A stretch of DNA of 33,454 bases, taken from assembly GCA_013041745.1 (NCBI GenBank), contig JABDRN010000079.1:1-33454 (forward strand), read 5' to 3'. Every line of letters begins with the position of its first letter. Within the stretch, counting starts at the first letter, position 1. A program made the position numbers and the translations under genes. The notes beneath the pieces are model-generated. The model saw nothing but the letters and a program-made list of their open reading frames with translations. It was not told the DNA's origin and did not search any database. The DNA comes from Gammaproteobacteria bacterium (GTDB lineage Bacteria; Pseudomonadota; Gammaproteobacteria; SZUA-229). This document shows positions 15,113 to 24,762 of this stretch, piece by piece.

Positions 15113-17899
15113 TTACTCGATGCTATATTCTTTCTCTGTCAGCTTGGCCTGTGCAGCAGCCAGGCGGGCGATAGGGACGCGCGGAGCCGAACAGGAAACA
15201 TAATTCAGACCGACGCAGTTACAGAAGCGGATCGATTCTGGATGGCCGCCCTGTTCGCCGCAGATACCGACTTTTAGATCGGGATTGGTCTTGCGTCCCC
15301 ATTGTACCGTGATCTCCATCAGGCGGCCGACACCTTTGACATCGAGTGTTTCAAACGGATTATCCTGCAGGATATTGTTCTCTTCATACAGTGGCAGGAA
15401 TTTATTCTCGGCATCTTCACGCGAGAAAGAGAAACTTGACTGTGTCAGGTCATTGGTACCGAAGGAGAAGAACTCGGCTATCTCGGCCAGTCGACCCGCA
15501 CGCATACAGGCACGGACGACTTCTATCATGGAACCAAATTTAAACTTCAGCTTGATATCATATTGCTGTTCGACTTCTGTGTGAACCGTGTCGACGATGT
15601 CCCTGACCCAGGAAAGTTCTTTACCGGTGCAGACCTGCGGCACCATGATCTCGGGGCAGACATCGAAGCCTTCCTTGTTACATTCAGCAGCAGCTTCCAG
15701 TATCGCCCGTACCTGCATCTCGTAGATCTCGGGGTAGGTGATACCGAGACGCACACCGCGGTGCCCCAGCATCGGGTTGACCTCGAACAGTTCGCGTACT
15801 TTTATTAGCATCTGCTGCTTCTTGGCAATGGCTGATTCCACCAGCTCACGGCCGCCAGGGGCAAATGGTTTAGGCATCGCCTTGATATCAGCCTTACGTT
15901 TTAACAGGTGCAGGGTGTTCATCAGGTCATTGACACCATTCACCGTGTCTCGCAGAGCCCTGAGGTGTTCGATCTCCTGTTCCAGCTGTTTTTCATTGGG
16001 CAGGAATTCGTGGATAGGGGGATCCAGCAAACGGATGGTCACCGGGCGCGGAGCCATGACTTTAAACAGGTCTTTGAAGTCACCTCGCTGGATAGGACGT
16101 AATACATCGAGTGCTTGCTGGCGGTCTGTTTTGTCTTTTGCCAGTATCATGTCGATGACCAGGGGCAGGCGATCCTGCGCGTTAAACATGCGCTCTGTAC
16201 GGCACAGGCCGATACCCATGGCACCGTAATCAGAAGCCTGGGTAGCGGCTTCGATGGTGTCTGCATTACACATGATCTTGAGATCAGCGATCTCGTCGGC
16301 CCAGCCGAGCAGGGTACGAAGTTCATCAGAAAAGGTCGGTGGAACGGTGTCTATCTCACCGAGATAAACATTGCCGTTAGCACCATCGATGGTAATGACG
16401 TCACCCTCATGCAGCACCGTATCACCAACTTTTGCAATGTGTTTTTCGACGTCGACCTCGATGCCTTCAGCACCCGCGACACAGGGTTTACCCATGCCAC
16501 GTGCGACCACTGCAGCATGCGACGTTTTACCGCCGCGACTGGTCAGTACACCTTCCGCCGCAAAAAAGCCATGGATGTCTTCCGGTTTGGTCTCTTCACG
16601 GACCAGGATCACTTTTTCACCTTCATCTCGCGCCAGCTCGGCACTGTCGGCATCGAAAACGATGTGCCCTGAAGCCGCACCTGGAGAAGCGGGCAGACCA
16701 TGGGCGATCGGCATCTCTTTTGAATCAGGATCCAGACGCGGATGCAGCAACTGTTCCAGCTCCTCGGGATTGATGCGTAATAATGCCTGGTCGCGTGTGA
16801 TCAGGCCTTCTTTGCTCATCTCCAGCGAAGTGCGAACACGGGCGGTGGCGTTCATCTTGCCATCACGGGTCTGCAGGCAGTAGAGCACGCCATTTTCGAT
16901 GGTGTACTCGTAATCCTGTACTTCTTTATAATGATCTTCCAGGCGGTCGCGCAAGGCCACCAGCTCTTTGTACATCTGTGGCATCTCATCGGCCAGCTCG
17001 TGCACCGGTTTCGGTGTGCGGATACCGGCGACCACATCTTCACCCTGGGCATTGATCAGGAACTCGCCAAACATGACGTTTTCACCGGTGCCGGGGTTAC
17101 GGGTAAAACCGACGCCGGTGGCGCAGTTATCACCCATGTTGCCGAACACCATGGTCTGGATATTGACTGCTGTACCGTTAGCCATATCCGACGTGATCTT
17201 GAATTCGCGTCGATAATCGATGGCACGTTTCCCCATCCATGAATTGAATACGGCTTTGATGGAAAGCTGCAGCTGCTCATAGACATCTTCAGGAAATGGC
17301 TTGCCGGTTTCACCATGCACCACGTCGAGAAAAACATCACTTATCTCACGACAGTTATCAGCAGTCAGATCGGTGTCCTCGGTAATCCCCTCGCGCTTTT
17401 TGATGGCATCGAACGGTTTGTCGAATTCTTCATCGGCGATGCCGAGAGCAACTTTGCCGAACAGCTGGATGAAACGGCGGTAAGCGTCCCAGGCAAAACG
17501 TTCGTTGCCGGTCTGTTTGATCAGGCCGGGCAGGGTTTGCGAATTTAAGCCCAGGTTTAGGATGGTATCCATCATGCCGGGCATAGACAGCGCTGAACCG
17601 GAGCGCACTGACAGCAGAAGCATATTGTCAGCATCGCCAAAACCTCTGCCGGTATCCTGTTCCAGCATCTTGACCTGTTCACGTACCTGTTCCATCAGCT
17701 CAGCGGGCAGTTCACGCTTTTCGGTTTCCAGGTAACTCAGGCAGGCTTCAGTGCTGATGACGAAACCGGGCGGTACGTTAATACCGATCTGGGTCATCTC
17801 GCAGAGGTTGGCACCTTTACCGCCCAGCAGCTTTTTGTTCTTGCCGTCACCGTCTTTAAATGAATATACGTAAGATGTGGTCGTGGCACTGGCAGACAT
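15113..17899 (-). CDS. ppdK: Pyruvate, phosphate dikinase
   Basis: The 928-residue enzyme interconverts pyruvate, ATP and phosphate with PEP, AMP and PPi. The ATP-grasp part starts with GGKGANLCEMT near residue 26. The swivelling domain has LTSRGGKTSHAAVVARGMGK with the phosphorylated His461. The TIM-barrel domain ends in GICGEQGGHPESIRFC (from 878) and the catalytic Cys903 in NYVSCSAPR. It is about 50 residues longer than the well-studied 874-residue enzyme, without a missing motif. A strong ribosome site AGAGGA precedes the ATG. The gene is upstream of and codirectional with nifJ, with a 254-base gap, and divergent from pgi. Together with PFOR it could drive acetyl-CoA to PEP. Its AMP and PPi products match the adk, hppA and PPi-PFK genes nearby. 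Confidence 0.96.
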   Translation of the reverse strand: MSASATTTSYVYSFKDGDGKNKKLLGGKGANLCEMTQIGINVPPGFVISTEACLSYLETEKRELPAELMEQVREQVKMLEQDTGRGFGDADNMLLLSVRSGSALSMPGMMDTILNLGLNSQTLPGLIKQTGNERFAWDAYRRFIQLFGKVALGIADEEFDKPFDAIKKREGITEDTDLTADNCREISDVFLDVVHGETGKPFPEDVYEQLQLSIKAVFNSWMGKRAIDYRREFKITSDMANGTAVNIQTMVFGNMGDNCATGVGFTRNPGTGENVMFGEFLINAQGEDVVAGIRTPKPVHELADEMPQMYKELVALRDRLEDHYKEVQDYEYTIENGVLYCLQTRDGKMNATARVRTSLEMSKEGLITRDQALLRINPEELEQLLHPRLDPDSKEMPIAHGLPASPGAASGHIVFDADSAELARDEGEKVILVREETKPEDIHGFFAAEGVLTSRGGKTSHAAVVARGMGKPCVAGAEGIEVDVEKHIAKVGDTVLHEGDVITIDGANGNVYLGEIDTVPPTFSDELRTLLGWADEIADLKIMCNADTIEAATQASDYGAMGIGLCRTERMFNAQDRLPLVIDMILAKDKTDRQQALDVLRPIQRGDFKDLFKVMAPRPVTIRLLDPPIHEFLPNEKQLEQEIEHLRALRDTVNGVNDLMNTLHLLKRKADIKAMPKPFAPGGRELVESAIAKKQQMLIKVRELFEVNPMLGHRGVRLGITYPEIYEMQVRAILEAAAECNKEGFDVCPEIMVPQVCTGKELSWVRDIVDTVHTEVEQQYDIKLKFKFGSMIEVVRACMRAGRLAEIAEFFSFGTNDLTQSSFSFSREDAENKFLPLYEENNILQDNPFETLDVKGVGRLMEITVQWGRKTNPDLKVGICGEQGGHPESIRFCNCVGLNYVSCSAPRVPIARLAAAQAKLTEKEYSIE

Positions 17900-18028
17900 T
17901 ATTATTCCTCTTGATATTTATTATTGCATCACAATTTTGTAATGATGATTGTTAACCATATTCTGACCGGCGATGTTGACGCAGGTCAATAGCCGAGCGT
18001 GAACAGTATAGCAAACTCAATTCAGATC

Positions 18029-18049
18029 AGCTGATAGCTGATAGCTGAT
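18029..18049. repeat. Three tandem copies of AGCTGAT between ppdK and pgi
   Basis: The 7-base unit AGCTGAT occurs three times without a gap, directly preceded by a related TCAGATC. It lies in the 224-base divergent region between the ppdK and pgi starts. It may be a protein-binding or slippage-prone site. It has no demonstrated function. Confidence 0.6.
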
Positions 18050-18123
18050 TTTTATTGTTCCTGTCAGCTGTAAATCGTTTAAACTTATCAGCAATCTATT
18101 AAAATATCATCAAATACTTAATT

Positions 18124-19803
18124 ATGTCCCGGATCGCTATGTCTAATCTAACCCAATCGAACACCTGGAAAACACTCGAAGAACATTATGGGGAAATAAG
18201 CGAGTCACACATGCGTGATATGTTCGCTGAAGATCCACAGCGCTTTGAAAAATTTTCTCTGAAGCTTAACGATATCCTGTTCGACTATTCAAAGAATATC
18301 ATCGATAGCAAAACCATGGAACAACTGTACCAGCTCGCGAATGATTGTGACATGGGCCGATGGATCCAGCGGATGTTCGACGGCGAACCGATTAACCAGA
18401 CTGAACACAGAGCTGTATTACATACGGCATTAAGGAATAAGAGTGGTGAAGCCGTCATGGTTGATGGTGAAGACGTCATGCCCGCCGTGCTAGCGGTGCA
18501 ACAACGTGTGAAAAAACTGGCAGAGGCGATCCGTACACGTTCATGGCGCGGTTACTATAACCAGCCGATCACGGATGTGGTTAACATAGGTATCGGCGGC
18601 TCAAATCTCGGGCCGCTCATGGTCACCGAGGCATTAAGACCGTACTCGTTGCATGATCTTAACATTCACTATGTCTCAAATATCGATGAAAACCATATCA
18701 ATGACACCCTGGAGAAACTGAACCCGGGCACGACCTTTTTCATCATCGCATCGAAAAGTTTTACCACGCAGGATACCATGGTCAATGCTGAAACGGCACG
18801 GCAGTGGCACATAAACGCGGCCGGTGATGACCGTAATATCGATAAACATTTTTGTGCAGTCAGTTCGAATGTGAAAGCGGCTGTCGAGTTCGGCATCGAT
18901 GAAAACAATGTATTTCAGATGTGGGACTGGGTCGGCGGACGCTATTCCCTCTGGTCTGCCATCAGCCTGCCTATCGTCATCGCTATCGGACAGGAAAATT
19001 TCGATGAGCTTCTACGAGGGGCTTATGAAGCTGATGTGCATTTCAAGAATGCGCCATTAAATAAAAATATCCCGGTCACCATGGCGATGCTGGGCATCTG
19101 GTATAACAATTTTTTTGGCGCACAGGCAACAGCCGTGCTGCCTTATGATCAGCACCTTCATAAATTCCCAGCCTACATGCAGCAGGCGGATATGGAGAGT
19201 AACGGCAAGAGTGTAGATCGTCAGGGTCAGGTCGTCGATTACTCTACTGGACCTGTGTTGTTCGGAGAGATCGGTATCTCTGGGCAACATGCTTTTTTTC
19301 AGCTGCTGCACCAGGGCACAAAACTGGTTCCGGCCGATATACTGGCGCCGGTATCGAATATAAAATGCATCGCCAGGCATCACCGGGCCCTGATGTCTAA
19401 TGTTTTTGCCCAGGCCGAAGCCTTGATGAAGGGAAGGACAGAGGAAGAAGCCTATGCTGAACTGGTGGCAGCAGGAATGGATGAGGGTGAGATCAAAGCA
19501 CTGCTGCCAAACAAGATTTTTACCGGTAACCGTCCAACCAGTACCTTCTTGTTCAATAGCTTGAGCCCTGCAACACTGGGTTCACTGATAGCCCTTTATG
19601 AACATAAGATCTTTGTTCAGGGTATCATCTGGAATATCAATTCTTTCGATCAGTGGGGTGTCGAACTAGGGAAAAAGCTGGCGTCAGGGATATTGCAGGA
19701 ACTGGATGATAACGAACCTACACTCAGTCATGACAGTTCGACCAATGGGCTGATCAACTATTACAAAGAGTTGCGATTAAAGAATAAAGGTGAGTCAGCC
19801 TGA
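18124..19803 (+). CDS. pgi: Glucose-6-phosphate isomerase
   Basis: The 559-residue enzyme interconverts glucose-6-phosphate and fructose-6-phosphate. Diagnostic segments are NIGIGGSNLGP near residue 156, SKSFTTQDTMVNAETAR (about 210-226), the active-site segment FPAYMQQADMESNGKSVDRQ near residue 350, and GQHAFFQLLHQGT near residue 387. The length is that of the long bacterial form (about 549 in E. coli). The ATG at 18124 gives the longest frame, but an ATG five codons later (18139) is equally plausible because neither has a strong ribosome site. The gene is alone on the plus strand, divergent from ppdK and convergent with hppA. It connects the zwf/pgl branch with the fructose-6-phosphate handled by PPi-PFK. 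A strong terminator follows. Confidence 0.96.
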   Translation: MSRIAMSNLTQSNTWKTLEEHYGEISESHMRDMFAEDPQRFEKFSLKLNDILFDYSKNIIDSKTMEQLYQLANDCDMGRWIQRMFDGEPINQTEHRAVLHTALRNKSGEAVMVDGEDVMPAVLAVQQRVKKLAEAIRTRSWRGYYNQPITDVVNIGIGGSNLGPLMVTEALRPYSLHDLNIHYVSNIDENHINDTLEKLNPGTTFFIIASKSFTTQDTMVNAETARQWHINAAGDDRNIDKHFCAVSSNVKAAVEFGIDENNVFQMWDWVGGRYSLWSAISLPIVIAIGQENFDELLRGAYEADVHFKNAPLNKNIPVTMAMLGIWYNNFFGAQATAVLPYDQHLHKFPAYMQQADMESNGKSVDRQGQVVDYSTGPVLFGEIGISGQHAFFQLLHQGTKLVPADILAPVSNIKCIARHHRALMSNVFAQAEALMKGRTEEEAYAELVAAGMDEGEIKALLPNKIFTGNRPTSTFLFNSLSPATLGSLIALYEHKIFVQGIIWNINSFDQWGVELGKKLASGILQELDDNEPTLSHDSSTNGLINYYKELRLKNKGESA

Positions 19804-19853
19804 TCGGCATATAACAGTCTCTGTGCTGATAAAGATTCTAGATATTTTACAGT

Positions 19854-19895
19854 CACAAAAAAAGCCGGGGCAAAAGTGCCCCGGCTTTTTTTGTG
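19854..19895. terminator. Bidirectional intrinsic terminator between pgi and hppA
   Basis: A 19-base perfect stem (19854-19872 with 19877-19895) closes on an AAAG tetraloop. The GC-rich core GCCGGGGCA is flanked by an A7 tract on one side and a T7 tract on the other. It works as a textbook hairpin for both convergent genes. Confidence 0.95.
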
Positions 19896-19916
19896 TGTAA
19901 TGTTAGCAAGTAACAA

Positions 19917-21935
19917 TTACAGCAGTGGCACCATCATCAAGGCAACGATATTGATGATCTTGATCAATGGATTGATCGCAGGACCCGCAGTGTCTTTGTA
20001 AGGATCGCCTACGGTATCACCGGTAACCGCTGCTTTGTGGGCATCGGAACCTTTACCGCCATGATTTCCATCTTCGATGTATTTCTTGGCGTTATCCCAG
20101 GCACCACCACCAGTGGTCATAGAGATAGCGACGAACAGACCGGTAACGATGGTACCGATCAGCATACCACCTAGCGCCTGTGCGCCCAGAGTCAGACCGA
20201 CGACGACTGGAACAGCGATAGGCAATAATGATGGAATCATCATCTCTTTGATCGCAGCTTTTGTCAGCATGTCGACAGCCTTGGAGTAATCAGGTTTCTC
20301 TGATTTATCCATGATACCTGGCATCTCCTTGAACTGGCGGCGAACCTCGTTAACGATACCGCCGGCAGCACGACCAACAGCTTCCATCGCCATGGCACCG
20401 AACAGGTAAGGGATCAGGCCGCCAATGAACAGGCCGATGATGACCATGTGGTTCGACAGATCAAATGACATGGCCATGCCAGCAGCGTTCAGCGTGTTGG
20501 TGTAATCGGCAAACAGTACCAGTGTTGCCAGGCCGGCAGAACCGATGGCGTAACCCTTGGTGACGGCCTTGGTGGTATTACCAACAGCGTCGAGTGCATC
20601 GGTGGTATTGCGTACGTCTTCTGGAAGTTCAGCCATCTCCGCAACACCACCGGCGTTATCAGTGATCGGACCGTAAGCGTCCAGAGCGACGATGATACCA
20701 GTCATAGACAGCATGGCAGTGGCAGCGATAGCGATACCGTACAGGCCTGCCAGTTCATAGGCGCCCCAGATAGAGGCACAAACTGCTAAAACGGGTGCAG
20801 CAGTCGATTTCATCGAGATGCCAAGACCAGCGATGACATTTGTGCCGTCACCCGTAGTCGATGCAGCAGCGATGCGTCTCACTGGGCCGAATTCTGTTGC
20901 TGTGTAATACTCAGTGATACCGATCATGGCAACGGTCAGACCAAGGCCGATGAGTGCTGAGAAGAACAGGTTGATAGATTCATAACCTTCGAGACCTGAC
21001 ATCATGTGTTCAGTAACGAAATAGAAAGCAATGGCAGAGAGAATCGCTGATATCAATGTGCCTTTGTAGAGCGCATTCATGATCTTGGCGCCATCTTTTG
21101 TTTTCACGAAGAATGTACCGATGATCGATGTTACGATCGATATACCGCCCAGCATCAACGGGTAGGTGACTGCCAGTTCGCCGGCATCTTTCAGTAACAG
21201 GCCACCGAGCAACATGGTAGCAACCAGTGTTACCGCATAGGTTTCGAACAGGTCGGCCGCCATACCGGCACAGTCACCGACATTATCGCCGACATTGTCA
21301 GCGATTACTGCAGGGTTACGAGGATCATCTTCCGGAATGCCTGCTTCAACTTTACCGACGATATCGGCACCGACATCGGCGCCCTTGGTAAAGATACCAC
21401 CGCCGAGACGAGCGAATATAGAGATCAGTGAACCACCGAAAGCCAGGCCAACCAAGGCGTGCAGGGCTTCATTCATATCCATGCCCATAGCCATCAGGAT
21501 ACCGTAGTAACCGGCAACGCCTAAAAGGGCGAGACCAACGACTAACATACCGGTGATAGCACCGCCTTTGAAGGCGATATCTAATGCCGGTGCGATACCT
21601 GTTCGTGCTGCTTCTGCGGTACGTGAATTAGCACGAACAGAAACGTTCATACCGATGAAACCCGCGAGGCCAGAGAAGATCGCACCGATGGCAAAGCCCA
21701 TGGCAGTCGTGGTATCCAGTGCAAACATGACGACCAGGTATACGATGACGCCGACCGCAGCGATCGCAGTATACTGACGTTTCAGATAAGCCTGGGCGCC
21801 TTCCTGGATAGCGCTCTGTATACGTACCATTTCTTCATTACCCATGGGTTTTGAAAGTACGTTGAAAATCGTAAAGACACCATAACCTATCCCGAGAAAG
21901 GAACAGGCCAGTGCGATGAGTAGTTCAGTAGACAT
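19917..21935 (-). CDS. hppA: K+-independent-type H+-translocating membrane pyrophosphatase
   Basis: The 672-residue integral membrane protein has the many hydrophobic segments of the membrane pyrophosphatase family. It hydrolyses PPi to pump H+ across the inner membrane, or can work in reverse. Catalytic acidic motifs are intact: [20 protein letters not shown] (187-206), then [19 protein letters not shown] (213-231), [17 protein letters not shown] (426-442) and [20 protein letters not shown] near the C-terminus. In GNTTKAVT (452-459) the positions that separate subtypes carry Lys456 and Thr459. This is the pattern of K+-independent proton pumps, whereas K+-dependent enzymes have Ala and Gly. 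A GGAG ribosome site precedes the ATG. It sits between pgi and adk near PPi-PFK and ppdK, all linked by PPi. Confidence 0.96.
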   Translation of the reverse strand: MSTELLIALACSFLGIGYGVFTIFNVLSKPMGNEEMVRIQSAIQEGAQAYLKRQYTAIAAVGVIVYLVVMFALDTTTAMGFAIGAIFSGLAGFIGMNVSVRANSRTAEAARTGIAPALDIAFKGGAITGMLVVGLALLGVAGYYGILMAMGMDMNEALHALVGLAFGGSLISIFARLGGGIFTKGADVGADIVGKVEAGIPEDDPRNPAVIADNVGDNVGDCAGMAADLFETYAVTLVATMLLGGLLLKDAGELAVTYPLMLGGISIVTSIIGTFFVKTKDGAKIMNALYKGTLISAILSAIAFYFVTEHMMSGLEGYESINLFFSALIGLGLTVAMIGITEYYTATEFGPVRRIAAASTTGDGTNVIAGLGISMKSTAAPVLAVCASIWGAYELAGLYGIAIAATAMLSMTGIIVALDAYGPITDNAGGVAEMAELPEDVRNTTDALDAVGNTTKAVTKGYAIGSAGLATLVLFADYTNTLNAAGMAMSFDLSNHMVIIGLFIGGLIPYLFGAMAMEAVGRAAGGIVNEVRRQFKEMPGIMDKSEKPDYSKAVDMLTKAAIKEMMIPSLLPIAVPVVVGLTLGAQALGGMLIGTIVTGLFVAISMTTGGGAWDNAKKYIEDGNHGGKGSDAHKAAVTGDTVGDPYKDTAGPAINPLIKIINIVALMMVPLL

Positions 21936-21980
21936 TATTTAAGACTCCGTATAAAAATTACAATATTTATTATCGATAAT

Positions 21981-22007
21981 CAAAAGCCCTGCTTAACAGG
22001 GCTTTTG
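21981..22007 (-). terminator. Intrinsic terminator after adk
   Basis: The arms CAAAAGCCCTG (21981-21991) and CAGGGCTTTTG (21997-22007) pair perfectly around a 5-base loop. The hairpin lies 12 bases past the adk stop and 45 bases upstream of the hppA start. It should separate the two genes, although the T run is partly inside the stem. Confidence 0.75.
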
Positions 22008-22019
22008 ATGATTTTATAT

Positions 22020-22688
<669 letters not shown>

Positions 22689-22702
22689 TTATTATCGTTA
22701 GC

Positions 22703-22746
22703 AAAAAAATGCCTGTCGCGATTAAGCAGAACAGGCATTCTTTTTT
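22703..22746 (-). terminator. Intrinsic terminator overlapping the stop of the 68-residue gene
   Basis: AATGCCTGT (22708-22716) pairs with ACAGGCATT (22731-22739) around a 14-base loop, with A and T runs outside the stem. On the minus strand it lies immediately at the stop codon of the small gene at 22745-22951 and ahead of adk, so it would separate the two. Confidence 0.7.
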
Positions 22747-22951
22747 AACTTTTAAAGGCACTTTCGAATTTCGTGCCCGGTTTTATTTCCCATTGCTTTT
22801 CCAGGTCATACTCTCGAATCAGCGAATCGACCGCAGCCTGTCCGTGGTCGCGCATGACTTCCCCCAGGACCATCCTGGCGGCATTACGGTTGTAGCCACT
22901 GCCAAGGCTGGAGTGCATGGCGATCAATTCACGTGCTTTTTCGAGAGTCAT
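22745..22951 (-). CDS. Small conserved-looking hypothetical protein
   Basis: The 68-residue soluble protein has no recognised domain. It reads as two or three helices: MTLEKARELIAMHSSLGSGY, then NRNAARMVLGEVMRDHG, then QAAVDSLIREYDLEKQWEI, with a basic C-terminal tail. There is no Cys, no signal peptide and no membrane segment. It begins 19 bases after the PPi-PFK stop, on the same strand, and ends in its own terminator. It is therefore likely the second gene of a pfp operon. The amphipathic helices and regular codon use make it credible as a real gene. A regulatory or assembly role for PFK is possible but unsupported. Confidence 0.65.
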   Translation of the reverse strand: MTLEKARELIAMHSSLGSGYNRNAARMVLGEVMRDHGQAAVDSLIREYDLEKQWEIKPGTKFESAFKS

Positions 22952-22970
22952 GGGATTTTATTTCAAGCTC

Positions 22971-24236
22971 TTATTTTAGTTTGAAGTCAGGGCACTTTTT
23001 AGCGACCATAACCTTCTTCAGCTGAACATATTTTGGCAGACCATTCTTGTTATACGCCGGGTATTCCTCACCACGGATAAGTGGCTCCAGGTAATCGCGA
23101 CATCTCTTGGTTATACCGAAGCCGTCTTTAGAGATAAAGCTCTTAGGCATCATCTTCTCGACGTTAGCGACTTTCTTCAGAGGCGCCATCTCGATCTTCC
23201 AGCGGTATGGCTTGTTGCTGGTGCGCTTGATTGCAGGCATAACTGAGTTATGGCCCTTGATAGCGTATTCAACAGCTGCCTTACCAGTAGCGTAAGCCTG
23301 CTCAACATCGGATTTTGATGCGATGTGACGAGCAGCACGTTGCAGGTAGTCAGCAACAGCCCAGTGATATTTATGGCCAAGTTTTGCCTGGATCATCTCG
23401 GCAACAACCGGAGCTGCGCCACCTAGCTGGCTGTGACCAAAAGCATCTTTCAGGCCTGTTTCAGCCAGGAATTTTCCGTTTGGCCATGCAACACCCTCAG
23501 ACACAACAACAGAGCAGTAACCGAATTTCTTAACTTTGTCGTTTACAGCTTTAAGGAATTTAGTCTGGTTGAATTTAACTTCCGGGAACAGGACGACGAT
23601 AGGGATCTCGTGATCTTCAGTAGAAGCCATTGCACCAGCTGCAGCGATCCAGCCGGCATGACGGCCCATTACTTCAAGCACGAATACTTTGGTAGAAGTC
23701 TTGCACATGGAAGCCACGTCATAACTTGCTTCCATAGTAGAAACGGCGATGTATTTAGCAACAGAACCGAAACCCGGACAGTTGTCAGTGATAGGCAGAT
23801 CGTTATCGACAGTTTTTGGAACGTGTACTGCGGTGATAGGGTACCCCATCTTCTTGCCGATCTGAGATACTTTCAGACAGGTGTCAGCAGAGTCACCGCC
23901 GCCGTTATAGAAGAAATAACCGATGTTATGTGCCTTGAATATCTCGATCAGGCGCTCGTATTCTGCTTTATTATCTTCCAGACTTTTCAGTTTGAAGCGG
24001 CATGAACCAAAAGCACCTGATGGCGTGCTACGCAGGCCAGCGATAGTTGCTTTGGTTTCTTTGCTGGTGTCGATCAGCTCTTCAGTCAAAGCACCGATGA
24101 TGCCGTTGTTACCAGCATAGACTTTACCGATCTTGTCTTTGTGGTTACGTGCTGTTTCGATTACTCCAGCTGCTGATGCATTGATCACTGCAGTTACACC
24201 ACCTGATTGTGCATAGAATGCATTCATTTTTTTCAT
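22971..24236 (-). CDS. pfp: PPi-dependent 6-phosphofructokinase
   Basis: From the chosen ATG the protein has 421 residues. It interconverts fructose-6-phosphate and fructose-1,6-bisphosphate using PPi and phosphate. The family's N-terminal AQSGGVTAVINASAAGV is at about 9-25. Two residues mark PPi rather than ATP use: Asp115 in NGGGDSADT, where ATP enzymes have Gly, and Lys141 in PKTVDNDLP, where ATP enzymes have PGT. MGRHAGWIAA is the substrate segment. The usual GGDDS/T core is here GGGDS. The frame extends to 24374, but that would overlap the next gene. The ATG at 24236 has a GAGGA ribosome site and begins directly at the domain. In autotrophic sulfur and methane oxidisers related enzymes also act on sedoheptulose bisphosphate. 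Confidence 0.93.
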   Translation of the reverse strand: MKKMNAFYAQSGGVTAVINASAAGVIETARNHKDKIGKVYAGNNGIIGALTEELIDTSKETKATIAGLRSTPSGAFGSCRFKLKSLEDNKAEYERLIEIFKAHNIGYFFYNGGGDSADTCLKVSQIGKKMGYPITAVHVPKTVDNDLPITDNCPGFGSVAKYIAVSTMEASYDVASMCKTSTKVFVLEVMGRHAGWIAAAGAMASTEDHEIPIVVLFPEVKFNQTKFLKAVNDKVKKFGYCSVVVSEGVAWPNGKFLAETGLKDAFGHSQLGGAAPVVAEMIQAKLGHKYHWAVADYLQRAARHIASKSDVEQAYATGKAAVEYAIKGHNSVMPAIKRTSNKPYRWKIEMAPLKKVANVEKMMPKSFISKDGFGITKRCRDYLEPLIRGEEYPAYNKNGLPKYVQLKKVMVAKKCPDFKLK

Positions 24237-24282
24237 AATGTTCCTCGAAATAATTAATAAATGGATTATCTTGAATAGGGTT

Positions 24283-24645
24283 TTATTGGTTGCTGTTTTC
24301 TTTTTCTTCTCGCAAATCTGTTTCTTTATCGGCATGAACCTGTAACAAGGTTGTAACGCAGTCTGTGATGTCATCGAACTCTGCTTTTCCGGTGCCGTAT
24401 TGCTGAAAGCCCTTGTAGTAGAATTGACTGCGATATGTGCGTTCGCCGACTTTGACCAGGACGAAGCTGGTATCGCCTACCTGCCAGAATAATGCCGGGC
24501 ATGTCGTCAGCTCGCGGTCATGTGGCATCAGTTTGATTTCAACATCTGCCAGTTGCAAGTCGATGTCCTGACCGGGCCAGCGCTCTTTCAATGTCGTGCT
24601 GACAGCCCAGTGTTCTGTATCAGTTATATCTTTAATCGTTGACAT
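24283..24645 (-). CDS. Hypothetical soluble protein
   Basis: The 120-residue protein belongs to no family I recognise. It is soluble and mixed alpha/beta in character. The core reads CPALFWQVGDTSFVLVKVGE followed by RTYRSQFYYKGFQQYGTGKAEF, which suggests an antiparallel sheet. An acidic helix follows, and the tail is charged (DKETDLREEKENSNQ). Cys residues at about 64 and 100 are not in a metal-binding spacing. It lies 46 bases upstream of pfp on the same strand and could be cotranscribed with it. A stem-loop upstream separates it from slyD. Function is unknown. Confidence 0.65.
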   Translation of the reverse strand: MSTIKDITDTEHWAVSTTLKERWPGQDIDLQLADVEIKLMPHDRELTTCPALFWQVGDTSFVLVKVGERTYRSQFYYKGFQQYGTGKAEFDDITDCVTTLLQVHADKETDLREEKENSNQ

Positions 24646-24691
24646 CAGGCCTTATTAGAATTTTTTCAGGGAGGCGAGGATACCTTAAATT

Positions 24692-24739
24692 GAGATAAAT
24701 TTCAGCCCCCAAGAAGTCATATATAGGGGGCTGTATCTC
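24692..24739 (-). terminator. Stem-loop after slyD, candidate terminator
   Basis: CAGCCCCC (24703-24710) pairs with GGGGGCTG (24726-24733), and the outer GAGATA (24692-24697) pairs with TATCTC (24734-24739). On the minus strand it lies just after the slyD stop. The U run after the stem is weak, so efficiency is uncertain. Confidence 0.5.
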
Positions 24740-24762
24740 TAAATAGTGATCTATATCAAGGC

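Noticed and set aside
24237-24374. Longer start for PPi-PFK at 24374
   Set aside because: The extension overlaps the hypothetical gene at 24283-24645 by about 90 bases and lacks family similarity; the ATG at 24236 has a good ribosome site.
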